Source of the DNA: Acephala macrosclerotiorum | Lineage: Eukaryota > Ascomycota > Leotiomycetes > Helotiales > Mollisiaceae | Assembly: GCA_014904845.1 (NCBI GenBank) | Contig: MU119277.1 | Location: 124,001-188,000 of the forward strand | DNA length: 64,000 nt | Direction of reading: 5' to 3' | Part shown: positions 32,793 through 45,423 of the stretch, piece by piece | Layout: each line of letters opens with the position of its first letter | Numbering within the stretch: position 1 is the first letter of the stretch | Made by a program: the position numbers and the translations under genes | The notes under the pieces: model-generated | Told to the model about the DNA's origin: nothing | The model's input: the letters and a program-made list of their open reading frames with translations, nothing else | Databases searched by the model: none

Positions 32793-35700
32793 ATGCTTCG
32801 AACTTCCTTGCGGCAAAAGAGCTGCCAGCTCCTCAAAGCTGGCAGCTCGGCGAGATCTCTCTCTACGACTTCACGAACATCTCTAATCACCTCGAATACC
32901 TCCTCGAAGTCGGCTTTATCCTCGAAACGACGCCCTCTCGCCGTCGTTACGCAGAAACGATGGTCCTCCGCGACATCCTCTGCCCCAGACCCGAACGATA
33001 GCTTCTTGTCCGGAAATACCGCAAACTACATCGATGAGATGTACATGTCGTGGAAGGAGGACCCATCGAGTGTACACAAGTCATGGCAGGTCTACTTCAA
33101 GAATATGGAGAGCGGCGATATGCCAATGTCTCAAGCATTTACACCTCCACCAACATTGGTCCCGACACCGGCAGGAGGCGTCCCAAGCTTCCTGCCCGGC
33201 CTGGGTATGGGCGGACAGGGCTCTGATATTACAAACCACTTGAAGGTCCAGCTGCTTTGTCGTGCATACCAAGCTCGAGGTCACCACAAGGCCAACATCG
33301 ACCCGTTGGGCATCCGTCGCGAGGCTGAAGGATTCGGGTACCACACCCCCAAGGAGCTCCGCCTAGAGCATTACCAGTTCACTGAGAAAGACCTTGACAC
33401 CGAATACACTTTGGGTCCAGGTATCCTGCCACAATTCAAGAGGCCAGGACGAGAGAAGATGACCTTGAGGGATATTATTGCTGCATGCGAGAACATCTAC
33501 TGTGGATCATATGGTGTCGAGTATATCCACATCCCAGACAGAGAACAATGCGATTGGCTTCGTCAACGTATCGAGGTCGAACAACCTTTCAAATACACTA
33601 TTGATGAGAAGCGCCGTATTCTTGATCGTCTAATCTGGTCCTCCAGTTTCGAAAACTTTTTGGCTACCAAATACCCCAATGACAAGCGTTTCGGTTTGGA
33701 AGGCTGTGAGACGCTCGTCCCTGGGATGAAGGCACTGATTGATCGGAGCGTCGACTACGGTGTCAAGGATATTGTTATTGGCATGCCTCATCGTGGTCGT
33801 CTCAACGTCCTCAGTAATGTTGTCCGAAAGCCCAATGAGTCAATCTTCAGTGAGTTTGGTGGCACCGCAGCTGCGGAGGATGAGGGATCCGGTGATGTGA
33901 AATACCATCTCGGAATGAACTTCGAGCGCCCAACACCCTCGGGCAAGCGTGTTCAACTGTCCTTGGTCGCCAATCCCTCTCATTTGGAGGCCGAAGATCC
34001 TGTGGTTTTGGGCAAGACCCGAGCCATCCAACACTACAACAATGATGAGAAGAACCACAAAACTGCCATGGGTGTCCTTCTCCACGGCGATGCGGCTTTC
34101 GCCGCTCAAGGTGTGGTCTATGAATGTTTGGGATTCCACTCGTTGCCGGCTTACTCTACTGGTGGCACTGTTCACTTGGTTGTCAACAACCAGATTGGTT
34201 TCACCACCGATCCTCGATTCGCCCGCTCTACTGCCTACTGTACTGATATTGCCAAGTCTATCGATGCTCCTGTCTTCCACGTCAACGCTGATGACGTCGA
34301 GGCTGTCAACTATGTTTGCCAATTGGCTGCTGATTGGCGTGCTGAGTTCCAGAAGGATGTGGTCATCGATCTCGTCTGCTACCGAAAGCATGGTCATAAC
34401 GAAACTGATCAGCCTTCTTTCACCCAACCCCTGATGTACAAGCGCATTCAGTCGCATGAGCCGCAAATTGATATATACATCAACGAGCTTCTGAAGGAGG
34501 GCAGCTTCACTAAGGAGGACATTGAGGAGCACAGAAAGTGGGTCTGGGGTATGTTGGAAGAGAGCTTTGCAAAGAGCAAGGACTACCAACCAACCTCGAA
34601 AGAATGGACCACCTCGGCCTGGAATGGATTCAAATCTCCCAAAGAGTTGGCCACTGAAGTTCTTCCCCACAATCCTACTGGTGTTGACAAGCAAACTTTG
34701 GAGCACATCGGCACTGTGATTGGCACGGCACCAGATGACTTCAATGTTCATCGTAACTTGAAGCGTATCCTTTCCAACCGTGTCAAGACTGTTACTGAAG
34801 GTAATAATATCGATTGGTCAACTGCGGAGGCTCTTGCTTTCGGATCTCTCGTGACTGAGGGCCACCACGTCCGTGTTTCAGGGCAGGATGTTGAGCGTGG
34901 AACTTTCTCGCAAAGACATGCCGTCTTCCATGACCAAGAGAACGAGAAGACCTACACACCTCTCCAGCATATCAGCAAGGACCAAGGCAAATTTGTCATC
35001 TCCAACTCATCGCTGTCTGAATTCGGTGCTCTCGGATTCGAGTACGGATACTCTCTTTCCTCGCCAAATGCTCTCGTTATGTGGGAGGCTCAATTTGGTG
35101 ATTTTGCTAACAACGCACAATGCATCATCGATCAATTCATCGCCTCTGGTGAAGTAAAGTGGATGCAACGATCCGGTCTCGTCATGTCATTGCCCCACGG
35201 ATATGATGGACAGGGCCCTGAGCATTCCTCCGGGCGTATGGAAAGATACTTGCAACTCTGTAACGAGGATCCCCGTATCTTCCCTTCTCCAGAGAAGTTG
35301 GAGCGTCAACATCAAGACTGCAACATGCAGATTGCTTACATGACGACGCCTGCCAACTTATTCCATATCCTGCGCAGACAGATGAATAGACAGTTCCGCA
35401 AGCGTAAGCTTCTTTTCCTCTGGTGACCAAGATTCATGCTAACTCGCGCAGCTCTTATCATCTTCTTCTCGAAGTCACTACTCCGTCATCCTATTGCCCG
35501 ATCATCGATTGAAGAGTTCACAGGTGACTCGCAGTTCCAGTGGATTCTCCCCGACCCAGAGCATGGCAACACCATCAACCAGCCAGAGGAGATTGACCGT
35601 GTCATTCTCTGCACTGGTCAAGTCTACGCTGCCTTGCACAAGTACCGTGCCGACCAAGGTATCAAGGACACTGCCATTACCCGTATCGAGCAATTGAACC

Positions 35701-35990
35701 CCTTCCCATGGCAACTACTCAAGGAGAACCTCGACTCGTACCCCAATGCCAAGACCATTGTCTGGGCTCAGGAAGAACCCCTCAACGCCGGTGCCTGGAG
35801 TTTCACCCAACCAAGAATTGAGACCTTGTTGAATAACACCGAGCACCATGACCGCAAGCACGTCATGTATGCCGGACGTGATCCAAGTGCCAGTGTCGCA
35901 ACTGGTCTTAAAGCAAGCCACACGAAGGAGGAAGCCAGGCTATTGGAGACTGCTTTCACCGTAACTCAAGATAAGCTTAAGGGAGAGTAG
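32793..35990 (+). CDS. KGD1: 2-oxoglutarate dehydrogenase E1 component, mitochondrial
   Basis: Thiamine-diphosphate enzyme of the tricarboxylic acid cycle that decarboxylates 2-oxoglutarate and passes the succinyl group to E2. ATG 32793 begins a Ser/Arg-rich mitochondrial presequence ([17 protein letters not shown]). The E1 N-terminal element [18 protein letters not shown] follows, then [27 protein letters not shown] and [19 protein letters not shown], with [12 protein letters not shown]. One intron (35404-35451) joins FRK to [18 protein letters not shown]. The end is QDKLKGE with TAG at 35988-35990. The product is 1049 residues, the usual length. A 303-codon antisense frame overlaps it and is a shadow. 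Confidence 0.97.
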
Positions 35991-36671
35991 ATGGGCGTGT
36001 AATGATAAAAGCATTAGTTTGTGATGACATGGAGTGGTTGCGTTGCATTGCGTATAAGCAGTTGTATTATTGTATAGAATTGGGGGGTCGTGGCGTGTTC
36101 CTCAGATGGGCAGCAAGCACAGATGGGCCGCGAACACGGAAGTCATGTATCGAAGCGTTTGAACCAGCTTTCTTCATCAGGCGTGCAGTTGTGTGCTAGT
36201 AGTATCGTGCAATGAATGAGTATGAAATTCGTCTCATTGTCCGAGGTCCGGCTGACTAATATGATCTTTGAAGTGCTTAGTTAGTACCCTCGATGTCGGG
36301 GTTCTGAGGCAAAAAACAGTAGCTGAAGTAAAGTCAGCAAACGACATGTCATCGCGATGTACCACAAGTGTCGGTTTTTAAGGTATTCAATAGGACTTCT
36401 AGCCAAGTGGTAGCCATTGTTGAGATAGGAAAGCTTGCAAAAGTAGGATATAGAAGCATCAGAGTGACGGATTGCTAGTATGCACTGAAAACGGATGGAG
36501 AAAAACACAGAGATGCATTGTTTTGTTGAAGCACAAGCGCAACAATTGGAAAATAAAATCGTGGCTCGAGTCTGGATTCTACGTCAAAGTGAAATGAGAA
36601 GTGCCTGTAAGTAGCTGGAAAAGGAAAAGTGACAGTCCGAAGGAATCCTAATGGAAAGGCAAACAACTATG
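35991..36671. other. Intergenic, no gene seen
   Basis: 3' flank of the dehydrogenase gene and of the convergent membrane-protein locus. Confidence 0.45.
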
Positions 36672-38441
36672 TTACCAGACAGGATGAAATACCTTCTCAT
36701 AAGCAGTATCCCATCCATCATGTCGACAACATTGGCAACCTCTTGGACACAAAATAAATCCAATACAACAACACCACATCGCTGCTCGGAGTCCTAGCCC
36801 AATACCAGCAATAGCAGCGAGAACCCAATCGCAATAAAACGCACCGAAGAGTCCAAACACCGTAGTCGCTATCGCAAACCCGATCGAAGGTTCCAAGACA
36901 CTTAGCTCGTGTCCTTTGAAGTTGTGCTTCAAGCGCCATTCCACCTCAGGTATCTCATACAGTTTCTGCAGGTAAAGGGAGAAAAGGGTGTAGGACCACA
37001 GCAATTGGAGTCCTGCTCACAGAGCCTGGTAGCAGAGAATGGAAGAGTAGAGGAGTGCGACAATTGTTCAGAGTGCAAGGGGGATGAAAGCGATTGATGC
37101 GAAGATGCCGGTAGTGATGCGGATGTCGGCACGTTCGTGGAAGAGCTGTACCACGAGAGGCATGAGGCCGGCCATGCTGACCATTGTGCCGATGAAACAT
37201 AGGGACAGTCAGGCGGCGTGTGGAGGAAAATTCTCATAGAAACGTACAAAATTGATGAGGAATAGCCTGAATTGTTTCGCGCGCGCCTGAAGTTGTCTCA
37301 CTTTCGAAGGGGGTTGGTTCGAGCATGAGCTACCTGGCGTTCAGGTTACTCCGAGTTACAGCATGAGCTACCTAGACCCCAAGTAGCTGATCAGAGAAAG
37401 TATATCCTGAGTTTTGGTAGATGACAAAGCATTGATGGAGATTGATCGAGCATAAGGTGAAAGACATGGTGAGTTTCCAGATGCCAATGCACACAAATTG
37501 CCATCGAAATCGGCAAGCACTGATATTCAAGCCGGCAATGACCACGGATCCAATGATACCGAGAGTAGCAAGCAGAGTGTCTCGACCAGAGTTCCATAGA
37601 GGTAGAGGAGCACCGGGTCGTGGCAGCAATGGCCTCCTATTCAGAACCAACATTATCACAGTGTAATATGTGAGAAGGTGCGACGCGAACCTGATACCTC
37701 TGTAAGGCAAATTGTAGCAATTGATTCCCCTTTGCAAGATTGTCCCAGGTTTTGGCAGGATTTGACCGTGAAGCCAGTCGGAGAAGTTCGACGGAATGGT
37801 AGATGCGATGGCTCTAGGTACCATCCAGGAAATGGAGACTAGGTAGAAAACCCAAGGTTTGTGCCCCGCTTGGAAATGCCATAGACTCGTACAGCAACTT
37901 TGGCTTCGGGAAGCTAAATACACGATCGAATCAGCACTTCTGTCTTAGCACTCGAATACTCAAGGAGCAACCAGATACAACCTTTGCTGATGCCTAGCCG
38001 GAGGGCTGCTGGCCTAGAGATTGTCGGCATGATAAGTCTGCTAAAGTATAGTAGCTGATGAAGATGTAGAATTTGTATGATAGAGAGAATAGGTTCTATT
38101 GTGCTTGGGGTCGAGGCGGAGTTTTGATCCCATTTGTAGCCTGCCATTTCACCGCACAGAATAAGAAATGTGAAAACGTGAGGCAAAACAAGACACACAT
38201 CCCACTGAGGTCGTGTAGTCAAGAAGCGCAGGTATTGCACTCTTGTGGAATGAGAATTGAAAACACAAGGCGAAGCAAGCCATAACTCAAACTCCAAAAC
38301 TCCCCTGTAACCTGATATTGTGAGTGTCATTAGACCTGAAGGGGTTGATGAGGGTGTCGGAGAAAAGGGGTTTAGGCATACAGGAGCAATGAGTGATGGA
38401 AATTTTGGAAACATCAAGACGTTTCTACGGACAAATGACAA
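36672..38441 (-). pseudogene. Multi-pass membrane protein gene, probably decayed
   Basis: Several hydrophobic exons can be read on the minus strand: FELWLASPCVFNSHSTRVQY, WDVCLVLPHVFTFLILCGEM, WVFYLVSISWMVPRAIAS, LLTYYTVIMLVLNRRPLL and DTLLATLGIIGSVVIAG. They are followed by VRQLQARAKQFRLFLINF and a last block beginning MAGLMPLVVQLFHERADI. In that last block the frame is broken twice by TGA (after FIPLAL and after ILCYQAL) before continuing as LWSYTLFSLYLQKLYEIPEVE to EKVFHPVW. The bracketing sequence is clearly one protein, so the stops point to a pseudogene or to unrecognised tiny introns. Family unknown. Joins between the upstream exons are uncertain. Confidence 0.45.
37322..37373. repeat. 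14-bp direct repeat, two copies
   Basis: AGCATGAGCTACCT occurs at 37322-37335 and 37360-37373, within the probable intron of the membrane-protein locus. Both copies are exact. Confidence 0.8.
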
Positions 38442-38788
38442 ATGTCAAGAATAGGTTAGGTGTGGTAGAGCCGAGTGTCTGGGTCAAATTGTAAAGTTGA
38501 GAAGCTGGAAGAAGAGTTGCACCTCCGCGACATGAAGCTCAGCATCCTTCCAGGTTTCAAAATAAGGTTGTCACGTGAAGCGTGCCCGTTTCGCGGGGCG
38601 GAACCATGACGTAGCCAAAGAACTCCCTGAGCAGCTGTGCCAAGGTACTACAGAGCTGCTGTGCAACTAGAGCTTCATTTCTTAAGTATAGATTTTTATT
38701 CTCATATTCAGAATGATAATAATTCAGTAACTCCGTTTGTCTTCCAAACCTTCTCCCTCATACTCATTTGCTTTCTCGGATCTCCAGA

Positions 38789-40563
38789 ATGCGTCCCCCT
38801 GTCTATTTGCAAGCTCCAGTGAGCGTCAACATTTCAGCGCGTAGTCCCTTTCAACCTCACATCATCTCGACCTTCCGCAGTAGACCACAACCATACCTCA
38901 CCTCTGCCAATGCTCTGCGATATCCTGTTCGAACTTTCTCTGTCAGCATAAAGAGATGGAAAGCAGACTACGCGAGACAGGCGAAGGCACTGAATCAGAA
39001 AGGGCTGGATGAACAAGAAAATGGCTTCAACAAACAAATCAATAACGCAATCGGACAAGCAGAAGAACTGCAGGCACGCACACCATGGCACAGAGAAGGA
39101 AGTGACAAACCACCAGTAAAGAGGCCCCGGAGCGCTGGAGCAATGACCAAGGGTGTGTCTTTTCTCCTCTCCACCGCCTCCACACCAGGAGTACTAATAT
39201 CAGTCCCAGGCAAACTCCTCACCACACCCTCCCGCCTCCTAAAACTCATCCTTCCCCTAACAACCCTCGACAAAAACACAGACAGAAAATCAATCGAACC
39301 CCTGGCTTTACTCGTCCACCCCCAACAACCCCTCTCCTACCTCGAGCGATTGATCCAATCCGAATTGCCACAAATAAAGTCCGGAGATGGGAAATACAAA
39401 GTCCCGCAAGTTTATTTCCGCGCAGAAGATAGTGCGCAAGATGAGATAGCAGCAGATACTCGAGACGAGGAATTAGAGAACGAGGAAGCAGAAGATGGAG
39501 AGGTGCAGGGGAAAGAAGGGGAAAAGGAACAAGGCAGCGATGAAGAAATGATTGATGGGAAATTGGTCAAGTTGGGAAAGATCGAAAAGTTGTCAGAGAA
39601 GAAAGAAGATCAGGATTCTGGCCGTCAAGTCTCTGCCTCGCCATCTGATATCGAGAAATCGAAATTGGAGAAATATATGCGTGGTGGACCGGGAGAGGGG
39701 GGCGTGGAATCTTATTCTGGAAAGGGACGAGAAGGTGCCGATAATTCGGATCGGAAATTCGTGCGCTGGTCCTCCTCTACTGAGATAGGGGATTTCATCC
39801 GCGATGCTGCTCGAGGGAAGGAATTCGCAGTTGAGATCGAAGGCGCGAGCAAAGAGATCCGAGTCGGAGTTCCTTCTTTCAATGATCGAACGCATTATCT
39901 TCGAGTTCGATTAAGAAAGACGAGTAGGAAATTGGCAGATTTGGCGAGCGTCAAAAAAGAATGCGATGGATTAGCTCATAGGAGCGCGCAACGACTTGCG
40001 ATGGGAGGTTTCGCGGTGCTGGTCAGCTGGTGGGGAGCCATTTATCATTTCACATTCCAGACAGATTATGGATGGGATACTATGGAGCCTATTACTGTTC
40101 GTCCCCTCCTCATTTTCTCTCCCTGTTTTCCCTCCCTCCAATCCCCCCAATGTCCGTCTCCATACTAACAAGAGAAAAGTATCTAGCCGGTCTCTCGACA
40201 ATCATACTAGGTTACCTCTGGTTCCTCTACCACAACCGCGAAGTCTCCTACCGTGCAGCCCTGAACCTCACCGTCTCCCGGCGCCAAAACACCCTCTACC
40301 AAGCTCGCGGCTTCGACGTCCAAAAATGGGAAAATCTAATAGAGGAAGCGAACGCGTTAAGAAAGGAAATTAAGCAAGTAGCGAACGAATACGATGTGGA
40401 ATGGGATGAGAGACAAGATGAGGAGAGTGAGGAGGTACATGATGCGTTGAAAGAGGAGCGGAGGAAAGGGAAGAAAGCTGACCATGAGGATAACGATGAT
40501 GGGGGAGAGGAGAAACCCAAGAAGCAGGGGAAGGGGGCGGAGAAGGCGACGAAGGATGATTGA
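38789..40563 (+). CDS. Mitochondrial calcium uniporter pore subunit (MCU)
   Basis: Inner-membrane channel that admits calcium to the matrix. ATG 38789 starts an Arg/Ser-rich targeting sequence ([19 protein letters not shown] to [13 protein letters not shown]). An acidic, low-complexity insert ([19 protein letters not shown]) lies in the matrix domain near residues 230-265. The first membrane helix, [18 protein letters not shown], leads to the selectivity filter WDTMEP (WDxxEP motif) and the second helix, [19 protein letters not shown]. The single intron, 40097-40179, lies exactly after the filter. A basic/acidic coiled tail ends in KATKDD. 563 residues. Fungal MCUs often act without a recognised EMRE partner; no partner gene is nearby. 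Confidence 0.93.
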
Positions 40564-40756
40564 GTGAGGGTAGCTCGTGGCAATTATGCTATTCTATGTA
40601 GTCAAAATATAGAGATCACAAAATCTGTCGTCGGAGTAGAAGGCAGAACACGTGCTCTGCAGGAACAAGAAACTCAAGATACAAGCTCTCAGGAGAAGGT
40701 TTCCGCTCATCTTCTTTTCTCGCCCCCACTTTCGTCATTGTGCATATCAATGCTTG

Positions 40757-40782
40757 TAGAAATTCCGTAGACAACTTCTCGC
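40757..40782 (+). repeat. Left terminal inverted repeat of the MULE
   Basis: 26 bp, identical to the reverse complement of 43325-43350; it begins TAGAAATTCCGTAGAC. Confidence 0.9.
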
Positions 40783-41003
40783 TTAAGGCTCGAGAATAAT
40801 TGGCGCCGAGGTACTCGCCGCACCCTCAACTTTACTAGTAATTTTGCACTAAACGGTGAGGCCCATCGAAGTACTTTTCTGCCAACTGGTCTTAGCCCCT
40901 CACACGTGACCATTCTCCCACATAGCTTCGACATTCGTAAAAACATCAAACACTACCACTATTGTGAACTTTTATCAACTCCACTACTCTCAACGACCAC
41001 ATT

Positions 41004-43151
41004 ATGGTTACTCCTAGTCATCCTTTGATGGTTAATCCAAATGGACTCGAAGATAGACGACAGCAGCTCTTCCATTTGCGCGCAGGGCCTCCATTTATGC
41101 CCTTGGAGACGGTTGGAATGAGCAGAAGCACCTACGAGAAGGTATGGCCTTATATGACCAACGTTTACTCTAAAGTCAACTTGAGAAGATATTCTCCGCA
41201 GAATAAGGAATAGAGGACATACTACAACTGCAGATGGAGACGTACTCCCGACGACCCAACTCCATGGATACACAAGAGTGCTGGTGCGCCGAGAGTCTTA
41301 GCCAGTGGAAGATGCCATACTATTACTTCATGTCCTATGACGTTTGTAGTTCGAGAAGATGAAGCAGAGGAGAATCTCATATTCTGGGCAATCCATCGAG
41401 AAGAACACACACACACGCTAGATGATATGGATATGTGGAAGCAGAATAACGCTGTTAAGATGGCTATTCAAGTAGAGCTACGAAAGGGCTACAGTGCTGG
41501 CCATATTACTAATATCTTTTTGTCAAAAGGAAGAGATGGTACTTGGCCTGCTTTGCAAGCTGCAAAAGGTCAGTATCTCAATCGAATTACTGTACAAAGC
41601 TGGAAGAGATCTGCTGGCATTATAGGTGCTATCAACAACCTCCGATTGACTCAAACCGGCGTTACATGGAAACAAGAGCTTGCCGCCGCAGAAACTCAAT
41701 GCATTGATTTAGGTCTTCGTCATAAGATTTTACACGTTCAAAATCAAGCTGGCGCTATAGTTCATGGAATTGTCTGGGCTTCGAATCACTGTCTTCGCGT
41801 TCTTGCAGCTCGCGGTTATTTAACTCTACTCGACTCTACACATAAAACGAATCAGAAGAAATGGAAGTTGTTCACATGGATGGTTCGCACGGAAGTAGAT
41901 ATGAGGTTGTCTTGCGCAGGAGCTTTGATTGATGGAGAAGATGGAAATACAATCGGTCAAGCTATAATCACATTACGCCATTGGATAGAAGAGCTTGCTT
42001 TAGTCTGGCAGATTCATTACGCGTTGACAGACGATTCTGCGGCAGAACAACGAGCTTTTCAAATCGGCTTTCCTCCTACGAATCCTGGCGTTTATGGCAG
42101 AGTTATTCATCTCTTTTGCCGTTGGCATTTCATGCAAACATGCGATCGAAAGCTCTCTGGCGATCTACTTCGAGATGCGAATAAACACATCAAGGCAGCG
42201 TTATTTGGAAGGAGATCAGAAGCTGGTTGTATCGAGTCGATTCAAGCTGCGCTTGATTCTATAGCAGAGGGCACTATAATTCGAAGAAATGGTAAGGATT
42301 GGGACTTAAAGCGATACATTAGAAGGGAATGGATGCTTACAAGGGCAAATTGGGCCAATTTTGCTAGGCAACACGAGTATATCCTTATGCAGATTGGAAC
42401 AACTGGTATGAACGAAGGATGGCATAACGCGTTGAAGACTGCTCTAGGATTAGCTCGCGATCAAAACTCTCATTACTCACTTGCTGGAGTTATTGAGACC
42501 TTCGAAGACTGCGCTCGATATGTCGACCACGCGTACGCCAAAGCTCAAAGCAAGTGGAAAGTACGGCAGCTTGGTTTAGCTTTCGAGCAGCCTTGGTTGA
42601 AGCTATTTCCATTTCCTGCGCAGATTATTCTCGCAGAGAGCTTTCGAGACGCCAAATCCCACCAATTTGATGTGCAAGCTCGATCTTTACGCCCTCTTGA
42701 CGAGAATGATGAATGCTATTGTCAGCACTTCCGAAAGTGGAATCTGCCTTGCGATCATATGATGGAATTGTGGTTATTTAGCGCCCAAGTCAATCAACAG
42801 CTCGACGACGCGATGGAGCCTAATTGGGAGAAGTATGCTGCAATGTTTGGAGACTAGCAATTCGAAGTCTACGAGAATAAACGCGTTGATCAAGCTCTCG
42901 TTGTCGCAGGCCAGGATGAACGGGGAGTCCATGTGTTGAATCGAACGCTCGCGCGCAGTCGAGTTGATATGGAGGAGATTATTACGAACGTTCGAGACCG
43001 GAGATTCGAGTTCGAAGCTGGAATTAGAGAGCGTGGAATATCAGCAGAGGTTGCCCAGCGAGCTATGGAGGCGTTCAATCAAGCTTACTCTGTTGCAATG
43101 GCGCGTATTATGACGCTGACGCTGGAAAGGCTAATGGGCGGCGAGAACTAG
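41004..43151 (+). pseudogene. MULE transposase with two in-frame TAG codons
   Basis: One reading frame of 716 codons from ATG 41004 to the TAG at 43149-43151 is broken only at 41211-41213 and 42855-42857. The N-terminal part has a Cys/His DNA-binding region (YYNCRWRRTP, then GRCHTITSCP). The catalytic core shows LLDSTHKTN (first Asp), ALTDDSAAEQRA (second Asp), a LFCRWHF zinc-type knuckle and GMNEGWHNALK (likely Glu). A SWIM zinc finger follows (CYCQ to PCDH). The segment after the second TAG (QFEVYENKRVDQALVV to MGGEN) looks genuinely coding. The first TAG could be removed by a 72-bp in-phase intron (41142-41213); the second has no such rescue. Both are explained by CAG-to-TAG. Confidence 0.85.
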
Positions 43152-43324
43152 AATAAGAGCAATAGAAAGCGTGTTGTTGTTGTTATTATGGTTTAGACGC
43201 GAGGGCGGAGAATTACATCTCCGAGCTTGTACTATAAATATCAGGTTGGGTACGCTATGGGCGCTTTTGCCTGCTAAATTGACCCCAAGTGTGCAGAATG
43301 ATACTTATGCCGAGATGCCGTGAA

Positions 43325-43350
43325 GCGAGAAGTTGTCTACGGAATTTCTA
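43325..43350 (-). repeat. Right terminal inverted repeat of the MULE
   Basis: 26 bp, exact reverse complement of 40757-40782. Confidence 0.9.
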
Positions 43351-43363
43351 TTTCGATATCAAT

Positions 43364-45423
43364 CAGTCAGCTCACATCCGAGCCAGCGTTTCCCTTATAC
43401 CCCCCTGTCCCCGCACTTTCCCCAACCAGTTCTTCCGTCCACCAACCATTTAATGATTTAATATTGGGCAGGAATCATATTTACCAAAAACGCACATTTT
43501 TAGCGAACCCACGAGCAGGGGAGGATTTCATCGCATTTCACATATTCCGCATTATCAATTCCCTATCCTATCCTCCACACTTCCGGAATCCACCTCCGTA
43601 ATCCAAATATAGCCACTTGATGGAGAAAATGAGACCACACTTTTACATGATTGATGGAATACCGTGTGTTGGGATGGTGAGATGGAAGATGCCGTGGAAT
43701 TGTCATTGATTTGATTTGATGTGATTCGGGGTATTATTGTTCTGTGGTCGAATAAATGGTGAATTGGTGGACGGCGAGTTGTGAGTGGTGATCAGTGATC
43801 ACGAGGTGGGAGCGGCATGCTGGTACTGGGGTGCGGCCGGTGTGGTGCTGCTTTTGTGGTTACTGTGTCAGTCGGCTACTGGTTAGAGGTAGATTTAGAG
43901 TTTGTGTTGGGTTTAATGGTCTTTTCTTTGGTCGGGACGGCGTCGGGTGACTTGGACCTTGGGAGAATGTAATTGGAGCTAGTGATAGGGAGATGGGGTT
44001 TTGTGCGGATTGGTGGATTGGTGGGATTGAGTTGGATTGGTGGGGGAGTGGAATGGGGCTCTGCTGTTAGGGTGTGTTTTTGTGTCTGGTTTTGACGTCG
44101 AGTGAGCTTGTGGTTGAGGTGAATTTGAGAGATCGTCTGAAAAATGAAAGAGTTGGCTGATTGTGCAATATGTTTGCGACCTGGAAGGTTCATTGGAGGC
44201 TTGGATCGTATTCCCTTCGAGAAACAATGCCTTGGGTCTTTGAGAGGGATGGAATATTTGCCCATTTAGTCTGGAAAAAGAACATGGTCGACGTGTACTT
44301 GAACGATAGGGGATAAAAACGGCGGCTCTTGTAGATGAGACCGGAAATGACGAATGCAGGTATTGTCAAGAAAAGATTGAAGGGATTATCTGATCTGACT
44401 GTACACTTGATACCATATCTCTTGCATTTGAAATTGAAACTAGAATATTACCGAATCAATGCAGTATGTAAACCCCAGAATCTCTCTTCGTAACCCGAAG
44501 AAAGAGCCAATGCTCGAACAGAATCTAATCAGAGCATAATTATCGAAGCGATCAGCTGTCTCGGAGCGCTTCGATTCCCGTGTCTGTTCGATCGATCGAT
44601 ACGGATTGAAACCTTAAATTTGACGATCTCATCGCCGCCCACAACAGCCACAGCATGCAGCCTTGTCGTATTTCAATCCAGGACGGCGCCCAGGTAACAC
44701 TGTGGCAAAAATCGTGGCTGAAGAAAATAACCCACGCAAAACCTTCAAACGCTGGCAACGAAACAGAAACACGCGAAGATGCAGTCGTGCAACAATATAA
44801 GCTTTGAGAGACGACGCCTATAGATATGATTTTCTTTTGGCTGAAGAAAAACCTCATGGGGACAGAAATGACAGGTCGTGTCAGGCAATGGGACAGAAGA
44901 AGCAGGAAAAAACAAGATTCTAGCACCGAATGGCCCTCGTAAATATGCATGCCATCGCCGTCGATCGCGAACGTGTGGTGAAAGGGGGGACTGCATGAAC
45001 AGCCAAAGCAGTCTTCCATGGGTTGAATCGTCAGCCGTGGGCTTATTCATGGTCCACTTGGAGTCTAGCAGATGTTTGGGATGTGGAAAGGACTGGTGAA
45101 ATGACACATGCTGGATATTTGAACGCTGGTTGAGACGCAAGGCTACCAATGGATGTATTTGTTTCCCTTTTCTCCCATAGGTATATAGGTATATAAGTTA
45201 TGATTTGTTGTGATCCTTGTTATTATGTACTCGAGGTCTTCGGTACCCGTAGGAAATCTCTTCTTTTTCGTTGAGACGCTTCTGTGTCTCCGCCATCTGG
45301 TAGAATATGTTGCGTTTGAATGAAAATGCGCAGCCGAATCATTCTAGGACCATTCTGCCTGTACGCCTCATATGCTGCGCGCTTCGAGCTTCGAGCTTCA
45401 TCGTAACTGTCCCAGACACCCTT
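43364..45423. other. Two kilobases without a credible gene
   Basis: A minus-strand frame at 43876-44265 begins with ATG and is Pro/Thr/Asn-rich (129 codons) but low in complexity; other frames overlap each other. I do not call a gene. Confidence 0.4.

Larger units (their letters stand above)
40752..43355 (+). mobile_element. Mutator-like (MULE) DNA transposon with inverted repeats and target duplication
   Basis: The element spans about 2.6 kb. A perfect 26-bp inverted repeat lies at 40757-40782 and 43325-43350. Just outside, the 8-mer ATATCAAT is directly repeated at 40744-40751 and 43356-43363, which I take as the target duplication (MULEs make 8-11 bp); the five bases between the perfect inverted repeat and the duplication differ on the two sides. 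The only gene inside is the transposase frame at 41004-43151. Base composition is normal and not RIP-like, unlike the AT-rich tracts elsewhere in the window, so the insertion is fairly young or single-copy. Confidence 0.85.

Noticed and set aside
33840..34751. 303-codon antisense open frame inside the 2-oxoglutarate dehydrogenase gene
   Set aside because: Mirror of a conserved coding exon with strong codon bias; the sense frame carries all E1 motifs.
43876..44265. 129-codon Pro/Thr/Asn-rich frame on the minus strand with an ATG
   Set aside because: Low-complexity composition, no conserved block and no adjoining exons.
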